NCBI GenBank assembly: GCA_947484275.1
Contig: CANKOY010000026.1
Location: forward strand, 1-48,129
Length of the DNA stretch: 48,129 nt
Direction: 5' to 3'
Source: Planctomycetota bacterium
GTDB taxonomy: Bacteria; Planctomycetota; UBA1135; GCA-002686595
Part shown: piece by piece, positions 17,132 through 25,612 of the stretch
How positions within the stretch are numbered: position 1 is the first letter of the stretch
Layout: each line of letters opens with the position of its first letter
Notes under the pieces: model-generated
What the model was told of the DNA's origin: nothing
Database searches by the model: none
The model's input: the letters and a program-made list of their open reading frames with translations, nothing else
Made by a program: the position numbers and the translations under genes

Positions 17132-17487
17132 AGGCGGCTCGCTCGCCCCATGGTTGATGGACCGCCCTCGCAGGAGGTGCCCACTGCGAACTCTGTCGGC
17201 CCGGCCCCCCCTACGAGGACCGAGCCGGACGACAGTGGGACCAACGGGGGAACCCAATCCGATCCAGATCCCCCCGTCTCGCCCCCCCGGGCCGATTCCC
17301 CCCCGGCTGGTACTTGCGGCCGGATCATACGAGCCGTCCATTCTGGCCCGGGCCACCGGCCCATCGATCGAGGTCAGTGCCGTCCCGTCGGAGCACAGAG
17401 GGGCTCGGTGCGAATCGAACCCTCGCCAGCGTGGATAGGATCATGTGCTCGCCCCCCCCCGAAGTCGCCTCCTGGGAGAACCACACC
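17132..17487. other. Intergenic region with no recognised gene
   Basis: 356 bp, very C/G-rich with long C runs. Open frames on both strands are Pro/Arg-rich and match nothing I recognise. It should contain the promoter of the downstream secreted protein. Only its ribosome binding site (GGGAG at 17475-17479) is clear. Confidence 0.5.
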
Positions 17488-18627
17488 ATGCGCACCTGGC
17501 TCAACGCATTGCTCCTCGCCGCGCTTCTCTGCCTCACGGCCTCAGCCCAGGGTCCCAAGGACCTGACCCCGGCCAAAGCGGCGGAATACTCGTCGCTGTT
17601 TGAGTCGGCGACGAGCGCGCACAAGTCGGGCAAGTACGACGATGCCATCGCTGGTTTCACCCAGTGCCTCGCCGTTTTGCCCGAGGATCCGGTCTGCGCC
17701 TACAACATCACCTGCGGTCACTCGCTGAAGGGCAGCCTCGACGTGGCTTTCGAGTGGTTCGACAAGGCGATCGGCTGGGGCTTCGGTGAGGTCAATATCG
17801 ACGATGATCAGATTGCCCTGGCCGAGAGCACGGACACCGATCTCGCGGCCATGCGCGCCGATCCACGTTTCGAGAAGTCGTTGGCGACGATGAAGGCGAA
17901 CGCCAAGGCAGTAGAGGAGCGCGTCAACCGCCAGGTCGTGTACGTGCCCGCCGCCTTGGAAAACGCGGAGACGTTGCCCGTGCTCGTGTTGCTGCACGAT
18001 CAAGGTCAGACGCGCGAGGCGCTGCTGCTCTCGCCCTGGAAGGCCGTGGCGGATGAACTCGGGCTTGCGCTCGTGCTTCCCTCCGCGAGACAACCGGTTT
18101 CCCGTGATCCGGCCCAGGGCATGACCTGGTTTGCAAACGCTCAGACATACCTCAAGGGCGCCTTGAAGTACGAGCGCACGGTCAGTGCGGCCCTTGATGC
18201 ATTCAAGAAAACGCACAAGCTCGACAAGAACCGCACGTTTATCGCAGGCGAGGGCCAAGGCGGCATGGTGGCGTTCAACGTCGCGATCACTTCGCCGAGG
18301 CTCTACAGCGGCGTGATCGTGTTCGATGCGCCAGTGATCGTTCCGCTCGCCAAACCCAAGGCAGCCAACGCGGCGAAAGTCGGCTTCCGTGGTCGCGTGT
18401 TCGTCAACAACAACGCAGCGATGCTGAGCGCGAGGTCAGACTCCGACATTGGGCAGCTGGTCAAGGACCTGTCAGCGGCGATGACCTCCTTGGGGCTCGA
18501 CAAGGTGAGCGTGGCCGCCTACGCCACCGACGCAGCACAGCCGAATCTGCGCAAGAACCTAGCGCTCGAGGCGCTGCGCGAGTTCATGACGCCGGTGAAG
18601 GCGCCTGAACCCGTGCCAGCGAAGTAG
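17488..18627 (+). CDS. Secreted TPR protein with a degenerate esterase (alpha/beta-hydrolase) domain
   Basis: A 379-residue protein with a clear Sec signal (MRTWLNALLLAALLCLTASA). Residues about 30-130 are TPR-like (AHKSGKYDDAIAGFTQCLAVLPEDPVCAYN). Residues about 150-370 resemble an esterase/poly-hydroxybutyrate-depolymerase-like hydrolase (LPVLVLLHDQGQTREALL, TFIAGEGQGGMVAFNVAI). The nucleophile elbow GxSxG is GEGQG here: residue 256 is Gly, not Ser. It is therefore probably not a serine hydrolase and may bind a ligand or partner. The start is set by GGGAG eight bases before the ATG and by the signal peptide. It is convergent with pyruvate kinase across a large inverted repeat. Confidence 0.88.
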   Translation: MRTWLNALLLAALLCLTASAQGPKDLTPAKAAEYSSLFESATSAHKSGKYDDAIAGFTQCLAVLPEDPVCAYNITCGHSLKGSLDVAFEWFDKAIGWGFGEVNIDDDQIALAESTDTDLAAMRADPRFEKSLATMKANAKAVEERVNRQVVYVPAALENAETLPVLVLLHDQGQTREALLLSPWKAVADELGLALVLPSARQPVSRDPAQGMTWFANAQTYLKGALKYERTVSAALDAFKKTHKLDKNRTFIAGEGQGGMVAFNVAITSPRLYSGVIVFDAPVIVPLAKPKAANAAKVGFRGRVFVNNNAAMLSARSDSDIGQLVKDLSAAMTSLGLDKVSVAAYATDAAQPNLRKNLALEALREFMTPVKAPEPVPAK

Positions 18628-18656
18628 CCCGTGGCGACCGAGGGCAAGCGCCGTTA

Positions 18657-18994
18657 GAGCACGTCCTAATACATGGCTGGCCGCTTGGGCAAAACCAGGC
18701 CGCCAGCCGCGAGGCGCGGCGACGACGCGTATTCGCCTGCAATACTCGGAGGAGCTGCAACGTCGCGATGGCGAGCCTGGAATTGGCCTAGGAGGCCGTT
18801 GAAAAAGTCCCGTCGCGAGGCAAGGGGTGCGAAGGCGGAGCAAGGCGCGCGACAGAAAGTCGCGCACAGGCGGCCTTCCTGGCCGCTGAGCACGACTTTC
18901 CGAGCGCAACGACGCGGCGCCGAAGCACGTCTTGCCGTAGTAGGGGCTTTTTCAACGGGCTGCTAGGGGGCCAGCCAGGTATGAGGACGTGCTC
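18657..18994. repeat. Large outer inverted repeat enclosing element copy B
   Basis: The 26-nt arm at 18657-18682 (begins GAGCACGTCCTAATAC) pairs with 18969-18994 with 24 of 26 matches. The right arm directly abuts the stop codon of pyruvate kinase (18995-18997); the left arm lies 29 nt after the stop of the TPR protein. The arms enclose 104 bp of GC-rich, hairpin-prone sequence plus the whole of copy B. This may be a larger transposon-like unit into which copy B inserted, or one composite element. Confidence 0.75.
18787..18967. mobile_element. MITE-like structured inverted-repeat element, copy B
   Basis: A 181-bp element with 25-bp terminal inverted repeats (22 of 25 match) that include CTAG at both ends (18788-18791 and 18963-18966), which could be a 4-bp target duplication. 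The internal hairpins of copy A are conserved (GCGCGAC/GTCGCGC and GGCGGCC/GGCCGC). The outer helix is 18821-18830 with 18925-18934, with base changes on both sides relative to copy A that keep pairing. It lies between two convergent genes and carries no coding capacity. Confidence 0.8.
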
Positions 18995-20473
18995 TCAGTG
19001 CATGCTGACCATCTCGCCGATGCGGTGCAGCTTCATCACGTTGGTCGAACGCGAGACGCCGGGCGGGACCCCGGCGACGAAGATGACCTCTTCGCCCTGG
19101 ACCACGACGCCGCGCTCGAGCAATTGAATTTGCGCGGAGTGCAGCATCTCCTCCAGGCTCGGCTCCTGCTTGAACAGCATCGGCGTCACGTGCGAGAGGA
19201 TCGTCATGCCATTGACGGTGCGCTCATTCGGCGTCAGGGCGATGATTTCCGCCTCTGAGCGATAGCGCGAGAGCAGGCGCACCGTGTTGCCGCTCTCGGT
19301 GAAGCAGATGATCTTGCGAATTCCCAGGGCCTCGGCCGCCTGGGCCGCCGCCATGGCCGTGGCGTTCGAGAAAGTCGGCTCGGCATCGCGGAAGCGCACT
19401 CGCGGCAGGTCGTGGTAGCGAGAACTGGTCTCGATCGCGCGTGAAATGCGCGACATGACTTCGACCGCCTCGATCGGATGGTCGCCGACGGCGGTCTCCG
19501 CGGAGAGCATCACGGCATCCGTGCCGTCAAGCACCGCGTTCGCAACATCCGTGACCTCGGCGCGCGTGGGCCGCGAACTCTTGATCATCGACTCGAGCAT
19601 CTCCGTGGCCGTGATCGAGAACTTCCCGGCTTTGAGCGCTTCGCTGATGATCTGTTTTTGCGCCAGGGGCAATTGCTCGAGCTTGAGTTCGACCCCCAGG
19701 TCGCCGCGCGCGACCATTACGCCGTCGGCGGCCTCCAGGATGTTGCTGAGGTTCGTCAGCGCCATTTGGCGCTCGATTTTCGCGACCATCAGCATTCCGG
19801 GCGCGAGCGAGCGGATCTTTTCGATCTCCTCGGCGCGGCTGACGAAACTGATGCCGATCATGTCCAGTCCCAGTTCGCAAGCCAGCTCCAGGTGCAAGCG
19901 GTCCTGCTCCGTTGGCAGCTCGATCGAAATTGGACTGTCGGGCAGGTGCACGCCCTTCTTGTCGCTGATCGTGCCGCCGCGGCGCACGCGCACGTGAACC
20001 GCGCCGCCCTCAACGGCCAGGGCGACCAGCTCGACCGCGGCATCGGCCAGCAGAATCCGATTGCCGGGCGAAATGGCCGCGATGAAACCTGGGATGTTGA
20101 CCGGCACATCCTCTGGCGCAGAGGCGTGCTCGCCTTCCACGAGGCGCAGCTCCGCGCCCGCGGCCAGATTGCGTGGTCCGCCTTGCAGAAAACCCAGGCG
20201 CATTTTCGGCCCCTGAATGTCCCCCATGATCCCCAGGGCCACACGGCGATCGTGAGCCGCTGCGCGCAGCTTGCCTACGCGACGGCGGTGATCCTCTGCC
20301 GTGCCGTGGCTGAAGTTGAGCCGCGCCACTGACATGCCCGCATCGAGCAGTTCCAGGATTCGGTCCTCCGAGGCCGGACCGATGGTGGCCACGATCTTCG
20401 TGGCGGCGTGACTGGAATCGAGGCGCGGAGCGAGACGATCGAGGTCGGCTCTTTGTGCGGGCTGAGTGGGCAT
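18995..20473 (-). CDS. pyk: Pyruvate kinase
   Basis: A 492-residue glycolytic enzyme that makes pyruvate and ATP from phosphoenolpyruvate and ADP. Seen features: ATKIVATIGPAS and ARLNFSHGT near the N-terminus, GDIQGPKMR, the catalytic Lys in VAKIERQMALTNL, GVMVARGDLGVEL (metal site), TATEMLESMI, SRPTRAEVTDVANAVLDGTD, and a C-terminal allosteric-type domain ending VMKLHRIGEMV. The ATG at 20473 is preferred to 20626 because MPTQPAQRADLDRL leads directly into the fold. It is divergent from the TonB-dependent receptor across 206 bp; the two genes need not be related in function. Confidence 0.97.
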   Translation of the reverse strand: MPTQPAQRADLDRLAPRLDSSHAATKIVATIGPASEDRILELLDAGMSVARLNFSHGTAEDHRRRVGKLRAAAHDRRVALGIMGDIQGPKMRLGFLQGGPRNLAAGAELRLVEGEHASAPEDVPVNIPGFIAAISPGNRILLADAAVELVALAVEGGAVHVRVRRGGTISDKKGVHLPDSPISIELPTEQDRLHLELACELGLDMIGISFVSRAEEIEKIRSLAPGMLMVAKIERQMALTNLSNILEAADGVMVARGDLGVELKLEQLPLAQKQIISEALKAGKFSITATEMLESMIKSSRPTRAEVTDVANAVLDGTDAVMLSAETAVGDHPIEAVEVMSRISRAIETSSRYHDLPRVRFRDAEPTFSNATAMAAAQAAEALGIRKIICFTESGNTVRLLSRYRSEAEIIALTPNERTVNGMTILSHVTPMLFKQEPSLEEMLHSAQIQLLERGVVVQGEEVIFVAGVPPGVSRSTNVMKLHRIGEMVSMH

Positions 20474-20679
20474 GGTTTCGGCGCGGAGGCCTTCCGCTAG
20501 GTCCCGCCGCGCCGAGTTTGGCCGGCGAGTGCAGTGCGAGCTGTGCATCGTAGCGGCGCGGACCTCCACCGCGAGCATCCCACTGCCAGACCGGTCGCTG
20601 CGCCCGGCGCCGAGGGACGCAGGCATACCCGTGAACCGCCACCTGATCGCGACGTTGACCGGACCCTCCCATCCGTCCC

Positions 20680-22767
20680 GTGTGGACGACAGAATCCTCC
20701 GCCATGTTCATCCCCCCGCCGCCCCCGCCCACCCTCTGCCAGGACGTCACGGAAAGCGTGATCGAGGCGCCGCGCTCAACGCGCGCCGTGACGGCTAGCG
20801 GCTTTTCGAACCAGGTGATCACAGGCGCCGAGCTTGCGGCCACAGGCGAACGCTCCCTGCCCCGTGCCCTGGAGCGAGTCAGCGGTCTGTTCGTGCAGGA
20901 GACCAACTTGGGCGGCGGCGCGCCGATCCTGCGCGGATTGATTGGTAACCAGATTCTGATCGTGGTCGACGGCGTTCGGCTCAACGACGCGACGACGCGT
21001 GGTGGCCCCAACCAGTCCTTGAACAGCATCGACCCGGCGACCGTGGAGCGCATCGAGGTGATTCGCGGTCCGACCTCGGTGCTCTACGGCTCGGATGCAC
21101 TGGGCGGAACGATTCTGATTTGGACCAAGAACCGAGCCGCCGGCATGCGAAATCCCGGCGGCGTGCCCCAGGCCGCGCTCGCTGGCGAGTTGTTCGGCCA
21201 GTACTCGAGCATGGTCGACGGCTCGAGCGAGGGTCTGGGTCTGTCCTTCGGCGACGACCACCACGGCCTGCTTGGCATCGCATCCTTCCATGACTGGGGC
21301 GACCTGCGTTCAGCTCACGGCACGGTGGACAACACCGGCTACGACGGGCTGGGCTGGTTTGGCTCCTGGGAGCACGCCTACGATTCGCGGCGCTACTTCC
21401 GACTGACCGCCAGCGGCACCCGGGACTTCGACGTGCCGCGCACGGACCGTATGAACGTCGGCTTCGGGCAGGTCGTTCCCTCGGACGCGGAGAACTTTTT
21501 CACCCTGCAGGATCGCAAGCGCTATGTCCTGAGCTACACCGACGAAGTTCCGAGTCTGGCGGACAAGATGCAGTGGCGACTGTCCCTGCGCGAGTACGAC
21601 GAGCGGCGCCAGATTCGCAAGACGGGCAGCACCACGCGCGCGCTCGAGGAGGACCGGACACGGACCCTGGGCGTGGGCGCCGACTGGCGCAAGGCTCTCG
21701 GCGGATCGCAGTTGTTCACCTGGGGCTTCGACGTGGATCTCGATGACATCGAATCCTCGAAGGACAACTTGAACACCGGCACAGGCGTGATCACGCCCTC
21801 CACGGGCAACTTCGCGCCGGACTCCAAGTACTTGGGGGCTGGCCTATTCGTGCAGGATGAAATCCTGGCCTTCGATGCCTTCGATCTCACGGCGGGAGCG
21901 CGCTACTCCTACTTTTGGTTCTCCTTCGACGACTTCACGACCCTCGACCGGGTCGAGCAGGACTTCAGCGCCTTGACCGGCAGCCTGCAGATCTCGCGCA
22001 ACCTCGCGCCGGGCGTGCGCCTCTCCGGCACCCTCGCTCAAGCGTTCCGCGCGCCGAATCTGTCGGAAGTGGCGCGCAACGCGACCTTCGCCGGTGGCAC
22101 GGAGTTGGCGAACCCCGATCTCGATCCCGAGGAGTCGCTGTACCAGGAAGTGGCATTGGACGTCGTGCACAGCGCCACAAACGTCTCCTTCGGCGTGTAC
22201 CACAACGACATCCGAGACGTAGTGGGCCGCAGGTTGATCCTCGATCCGACGCCGGGCGTTCCAGGCGACGAAACGTACCTGCGAGACAACACGGGGAACC
22301 TGGAGTACTTCGGAGCTGAGCTGCGCGTGAAGCAGCGCCTGGGTGACAGCCAGGCACCGTTCTTCGCGAGCGCCTACTTCGAGTACACCCGCGGCGCACA
22401 GGACGACGACATCAGCGGCCGGGACCCGGCTTCCAGGGTTCCGCCTCCGCACGGATCCGTGAGCATCGGTTACGAGCCGAGCGGCGAACGGCGCGGTCTT
22501 TCCTTCGCCGCGCTGTCGTTGGTCTGGGCCGCCGGACAAAGTCGCCTGAGTCCCGGGGATCTCGGCGATCCGCGCATCGATCCTGCCGGCACCGACGGTT
22601 GGACGCGGCTGGACATTGATCTTGCGGGCCCCCTCGGCACGCGGCTCACGGGCACCTCGTGGAACGTTGGTCTGCACAACATTCTAGATGCCGCCTATCG
22701 TGTGCACGGCTCCGGCTTTGATGCGCCGGGGCTCAATGCGGTCGTCGGACTGCGCGTTCTGTTCTAG
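20680..22767 (+). CDS. TonB-dependent outer-membrane receptor
   Basis: A 695-residue receptor for active uptake across the outer membrane, perhaps of a siderophore, cobalamin or other ligand. The plug domain is clear (VITGAELAATGERSLPRALE, PILRGLIGNQILIVVDGVRLND, IERIEVIRGPTSVLYGSDALGG), with a TonB-box-like stretch near ESVIEAPR. The rest is a 22-strand-type barrel of alternating residues, ending in GLRVLF with a terminal Phe. No signal peptide is visible: an in-frame stop at 20656 leaves only GTG 20680 or ATG 20704 (MFIPPPPPPTLCQDV) as starts. A wrong base in the C-run or an unusual start may hide it. The stop codon TAG is part of the CTAG that opens repeat relic D. Confidence 0.9.
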   Translation: MWTTESSAMFIPPPPPPTLCQDVTESVIEAPRSTRAVTASGFSNQVITGAELAATGERSLPRALERVSGLFVQETNLGGGAPILRGLIGNQILIVVDGVRLNDATTRGGPNQSLNSIDPATVERIEVIRGPTSVLYGSDALGGTILIWTKNRAAGMRNPGGVPQAALAGELFGQYSSMVDGSSEGLGLSFGDDHHGLLGIASFHDWGDLRSAHGTVDNTGYDGLGWFGSWEHAYDSRRYFRLTASGTRDFDVPRTDRMNVGFGQVVPSDAENFFTLQDRKRYVLSYTDEVPSLADKMQWRLSLREYDERRQIRKTGSTTRALEEDRTRTLGVGADWRKALGGSQLFTWGFDVDLDDIESSKDNLNTGTGVITPSTGNFAPDSKYLGAGLFVQDEILAFDAFDLTAGARYSYFWFSFDDFTTLDRVEQDFSALTGSLQISRNLAPGVRLSGTLAQAFRAPNLSEVARNATFAGGTELANPDLDPEESLYQEVALDVVHSATNVSFGVYHNDIRDVVGRRLILDPTPGVPGDETYLRDNTGNLEYFGAELRVKQRLGDSQAPFFASAYFEYTRGAQDDDISGRDPASRVPPPHGSVSIGYEPSGERRGLSFAALSLVWAAGQSRLSPGDLGDPRIDPAGTDGWTRLDIDLAGPLGTRLTGTSWNVGLHNILDAAYRVHGSGFDAPGLNAVVGLRVLF

Positions 22768-22800
22768 GAGCCCGTTGATAAGGTCGCCGTCGCGAAGCAC
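22764..22800 (+). repeat. Left-end relic (copy D) of the CTAG-associated element
   Basis: CTAGGAGCCCGTTGATAAGG and the following bases match the left end of copy B over about 37 positions with a few mismatches. No right end is found before the next gene. CTAG supplies the TAG stop of the TonB receptor gene. Just inside, CGCCGTC (22785) and GACGGCG form a small hairpin. Confidence 0.6.
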
Positions 22801-22833
22801 CGCGCGAGACGGCGGGCGCCACTAGAAATAGGA

Positions 22834-22862
22834 CCGCGCCGGACTGCGTTGTCCCGGCGCGG
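22834..22862. terminator. Hairpin between convergent genes (possible terminator)
   Basis: A perfect 9-bp stem CCGCGCCGG/CCGGCGCGG with an 11-nt loop, lying between the TonB receptor stop (22767) and the stop of the convergent secreted protein (23038). There is no T-run, so its role as a terminator is inferred. Confidence 0.45.
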
Positions 22863-23037
22863 GTAGGCGAACGCGCTGCTCCTGAGGACCACTTCACTCG
22901 CCCTCTGCGCAGGGCGGGGGGGGTCGCCAACGCGTTCGCCACACACTCAGACGAGGGCCGCGACGCGCAGGTTCGGGGAAAAAACTCAGTTCCCAAGATC
23001 GGTGCCTGATGTGGCACGGATCGCGACGCGAATGCGC

Positions 23038-25554
23038 TCAGCGCCCCTCGATCTGGTCCCAGGCTTCGCCGAGGATGCACAGGCCAATTTCGCGGCCCTT
23101 TCCCTCGACCGCATGGGAACCTGCGATGAACAGCCGCCCGTCCGCGAGGGCGACTGTGCGCGGGTCCCGGAAATTGGGATGGCGAGGCTCAGGGCCAAAC
23201 CGGAGGCGCGCCGTGGGCCCGAGCAGTGAACCCTTCGTGGAAAACCGCCGAGCAAGCAAGAGATGATTGTCGGAGAGGTTGTCTTCCCACACCGCCACGA
23301 ACGAGCCGTCGGCCGCGCGACAGAGACTCGGCGAACTTTGCGCGCCCGCGCAGGGAGTCAGCGCCAGGGGCCGCGAACGAGGGCGTCCGTCGCTGTGGAA
23401 GACCCGCGCGAAAACATCGGGGTCGCCATCTTCGCCGCTGGTCCACGCCAGCGCAAAACCGCTCTCCGCTGGCGCGATCGCCGGGAGATAATCGGAGCCG
23501 CGCCACATCGTCTCGAAGAACAGCTCACGCTGTTCCGGCTCGAGGCGCTCGGAAAAAATGCGCGCCGCCAAACGCCGCTCGCGCGCGCGCGGCTGCGAGT
23601 CCCAGGCCAAGGCAATGCGCCCGTCGTCAAGTTGTGTCAGCGCCGGATGCGCGCAACGCGACCCCTTGCCCGCGGTGCGCGGACCGAAGACTGCAAGCCC
23701 GTTGAGATCGAGGCGCGCCAGGCGCACTTCCGTGCGGCCGTCCTCGGCGGAGGCGCGCGCACCCTCGCTGGTGTCCTTGGTGGCGCGCACCCATGACAGC
23801 GAAAAACTGCGCCCGTCTCGGAGTGCGATCAACGCCGGAGGGAACAACGGCGGAGCTTCGATCGGCTCGAGCTCCACTTCGCGCGCGGCCTCGGTGGCGC
23901 GCAGCGTGCCGTCCGCAGAAATTTCGATCGCCTGAACATAGACGGTGGCTCCGATGGCGCCGGCGGCGATCCAGGACACCATTCCGCTGCCCGAGGGCTG
24001 GAGCGCGATCGCCGGAAAATTGCCGGGTCGATGAGTCGTCGACTTCCCTGCCTGCGCGCGCTGCTCGGCCGGTCCGCGGGCCACAGGCAGGAACACCTCA
24101 CGCTCGCCGAGCTTGTTCCTCGCCGTCAGACCGCGCGCTGCGATCACCGGGCCGCCGAAGCGGTAGTCGACCCAGGCGACGGCGCCGAATTCTCCGGCCA
24201 TGGCCGCGGCCGGTCGCTCCTGGTCCGCCGTACCCGTGCCCTTGAGAAGCTCGCGCGACTCTCCGAGATCGATGCCGCCGTGGTCAGAGGCGCGCACCAG
24301 CAGATCCACGGCTCCCGCGCGCCATTCTGTCCAGGCGAATGCGAAGCGCTCGCCGCGAACGGCGACACGCGCGGCGAGCACCGAGACCTTGGAATCGCGA
24401 ATTTCCACGCGCGAGAACGAGTCTCCGCTCTCACCGCCACCGGACCAATGGGCTTCGAGCCCGCCTTCCATCGGCTGCAACAGTACGCATGCGCCGCGCG
24501 GACCAACGGCCAGCTCGGCGGACCGCAAAGGGCCTTCGAACACGACCAGGTCAGTTCGATCCGTGGCACCGCTGCGCTCGAGATGTCGCAGCACCAGGCG
24601 GCCTTGCCGGTACAAGAGAAGCCACCAACCGCCATCGACGGCGCTCGAATCCGCAGCGAAGCCATGCAATCGCCCCGGACCGGAATCCACATACAGGCTG
24701 AGCTCAGGATTCAGACGCAAGTAGATCACGGTGGCTCCCGGAGAGTTGTACGCACAGGCGAATGCGCCCTGGGCGTCAATGGCCAAGTGCGGCCCACCGG
24801 TCGCAAGTTGGGTGCGACGGCCGATCAGTTGCTGTGGGCCCGACTCCGCGCCCAGGGGATCGAACTCTTGCAGCAGAATCCGGCCGCGGGTGTTCCAGAC
24901 AACGGCGCGCAGACTCGGAGTCCAAAGCAGCGCTGGCCGCGGCGCCATGGTGTTGACCTCGTTCGCGGTGTCCGGCCGCGGATCCACAGGAAGGCCCATG
25001 GACCAGGTGATCGATGTTTCTTCCGGGCCGTGATCCCAAGTTCGGCCGCGCAGGGTGCGACCGCGATCACCTGAATCCAGCCACACAGCCCCGGGGTTCG
25101 ACTCGGAGGCCAGTGCCAAGGACCCATCGCCCTGGCCCATGCCGCTGGGCAGAGCGTCGAGGCGCTCGGGCGGCCCCAGGGCCTCGAGATCCGCGTCCAG
25201 TCGCTGCAGGATGAAATTCCGTGTGCCGTCGCGCTGGTCGCTAGCGAGCACACAGTATCCAGTGCCAAAGGGCGCGAAGCCGCATAGGTCCAGGCGCGAG
25301 CGGCCGGTCGTGTCCTGATCCAGACTGGTGACCGCGAACTCGAGCTTGCCCGCGGCGGGCGGCAGTTCACCGGCGACCCCGTCGCGCTGTTCCACGTCCT
25401 CGCGCATGAGGACGGGCGGTCCCGAATCGTCCGGCGGCCCGCGAGTGCCGCGCTCGGGCAACGTGGGTGCCGCGGGGGGCGGCGCGGTGGGCGCGGGGCG
25501 TTGAAGCGGCGAACCGACGAGACCCGCAACCGCGAAGAAACTCAGGAAGAGCAT
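23038..25554 (-). CDS. Large secreted beta-propeller-type protein (paralog 1)
   Basis: An 838-residue protein with a hydrophobic N-terminus (MLFLSFFAVAGLVGS) followed by a Pro/Ala-rich linker. The rest is made of repeated blades in which an Asp-Gly turn is followed by an aliphatic-Ala-Trp strand, for example DDGRIALAWDSQ, ESGFALAWTSGEDGDPDVFARVF and ADGSFVAVWEDNLSDNHLLLARRF. This style of repeat is common in secreted propeller proteins of environmental bacteria and usually binds ligands or the cell surface; no enzyme motif is seen. The ATG at 25554 is preferred to 25707, which would run into the upstream gene. The upstream paralog ends 58 bp before it, so the two form one operon. Confidence 0.8.
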   Translation of the reverse strand: MLFLSFFAVAGLVGSPLQRPAPTAPPPAAPTLPERGTRGPPDDSGPPVLMREDVEQRDGVAGELPPAAGKLEFAVTSLDQDTTGRSRLDLCGFAPFGTGYCVLASDQRDGTRNFILQRLDADLEALGPPERLDALPSGMGQGDGSLALASESNPGAVWLDSGDRGRTLRGRTWDHGPEETSITWSMGLPVDPRPDTANEVNTMAPRPALLWTPSLRAVVWNTRGRILLQEFDPLGAESGPQQLIGRRTQLATGGPHLAIDAQGAFACAYNSPGATVIYLRLNPELSLYVDSGPGRLHGFAADSSAVDGGWWLLLYRQGRLVLRHLERSGATDRTDLVVFEGPLRSAELAVGPRGACVLLQPMEGGLEAHWSGGGESGDSFSRVEIRDSKVSVLAARVAVRGERFAFAWTEWRAGAVDLLVRASDHGGIDLGESRELLKGTGTADQERPAAAMAGEFGAVAWVDYRFGGPVIAARGLTARNKLGEREVFLPVARGPAEQRAQAGKSTTHRPGNFPAIALQPSGSGMVSWIAAGAIGATVYVQAIEISADGTLRATEAAREVELEPIEAPPLFPPALIALRDGRSFSLSWVRATKDTSEGARASAEDGRTEVRLARLDLNGLAVFGPRTAGKGSRCAHPALTQLDDGRIALAWDSQPRARERRLAARIFSERLEPEQRELFFETMWRGSDYLPAIAPAESGFALAWTSGEDGDPDVFARVFHSDGRPRSRPLALTPCAGAQSSPSLCRAADGSFVAVWEDNLSDNHLLLARRFSTKGSLLGPTARLRFGPEPRHPNFRDPRTVALADGRLFIAGSHAVEGKGREIGLCILGEAWDQIEGR

Positions 25555-25612
25555 CGAATGTTGGAGCCATTGAACCCAGTTCGCCCAGGGGATCCAAGTG
25601 CTGCGCGCGCGC

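Noticed and set aside
16837..17133. Forward open frame through repeat copy A (and its equivalent 18673-18966 through copy B)
   Set aside because: Both code for similar Arg-rich peptides only because the repeat is similar; the conserved feature is base pairing, there is no ribosome binding site, and the frames end in the repeat's own end sequence.
17400..17440. tRNA-like T-loop (GGTTCGATT on the minus strand)
   Set aside because: The flanking bases do not form the 5-bp T stem and no acceptor or anticodon arm is found.
17150..17566. Pro/Arg-rich plus-strand open frame upstream of the TPR protein
   Set aside because: Composition follows the C-runs of the intergenic DNA, and it overlaps the well-supported signal peptide of the gene at 17488 in another frame.
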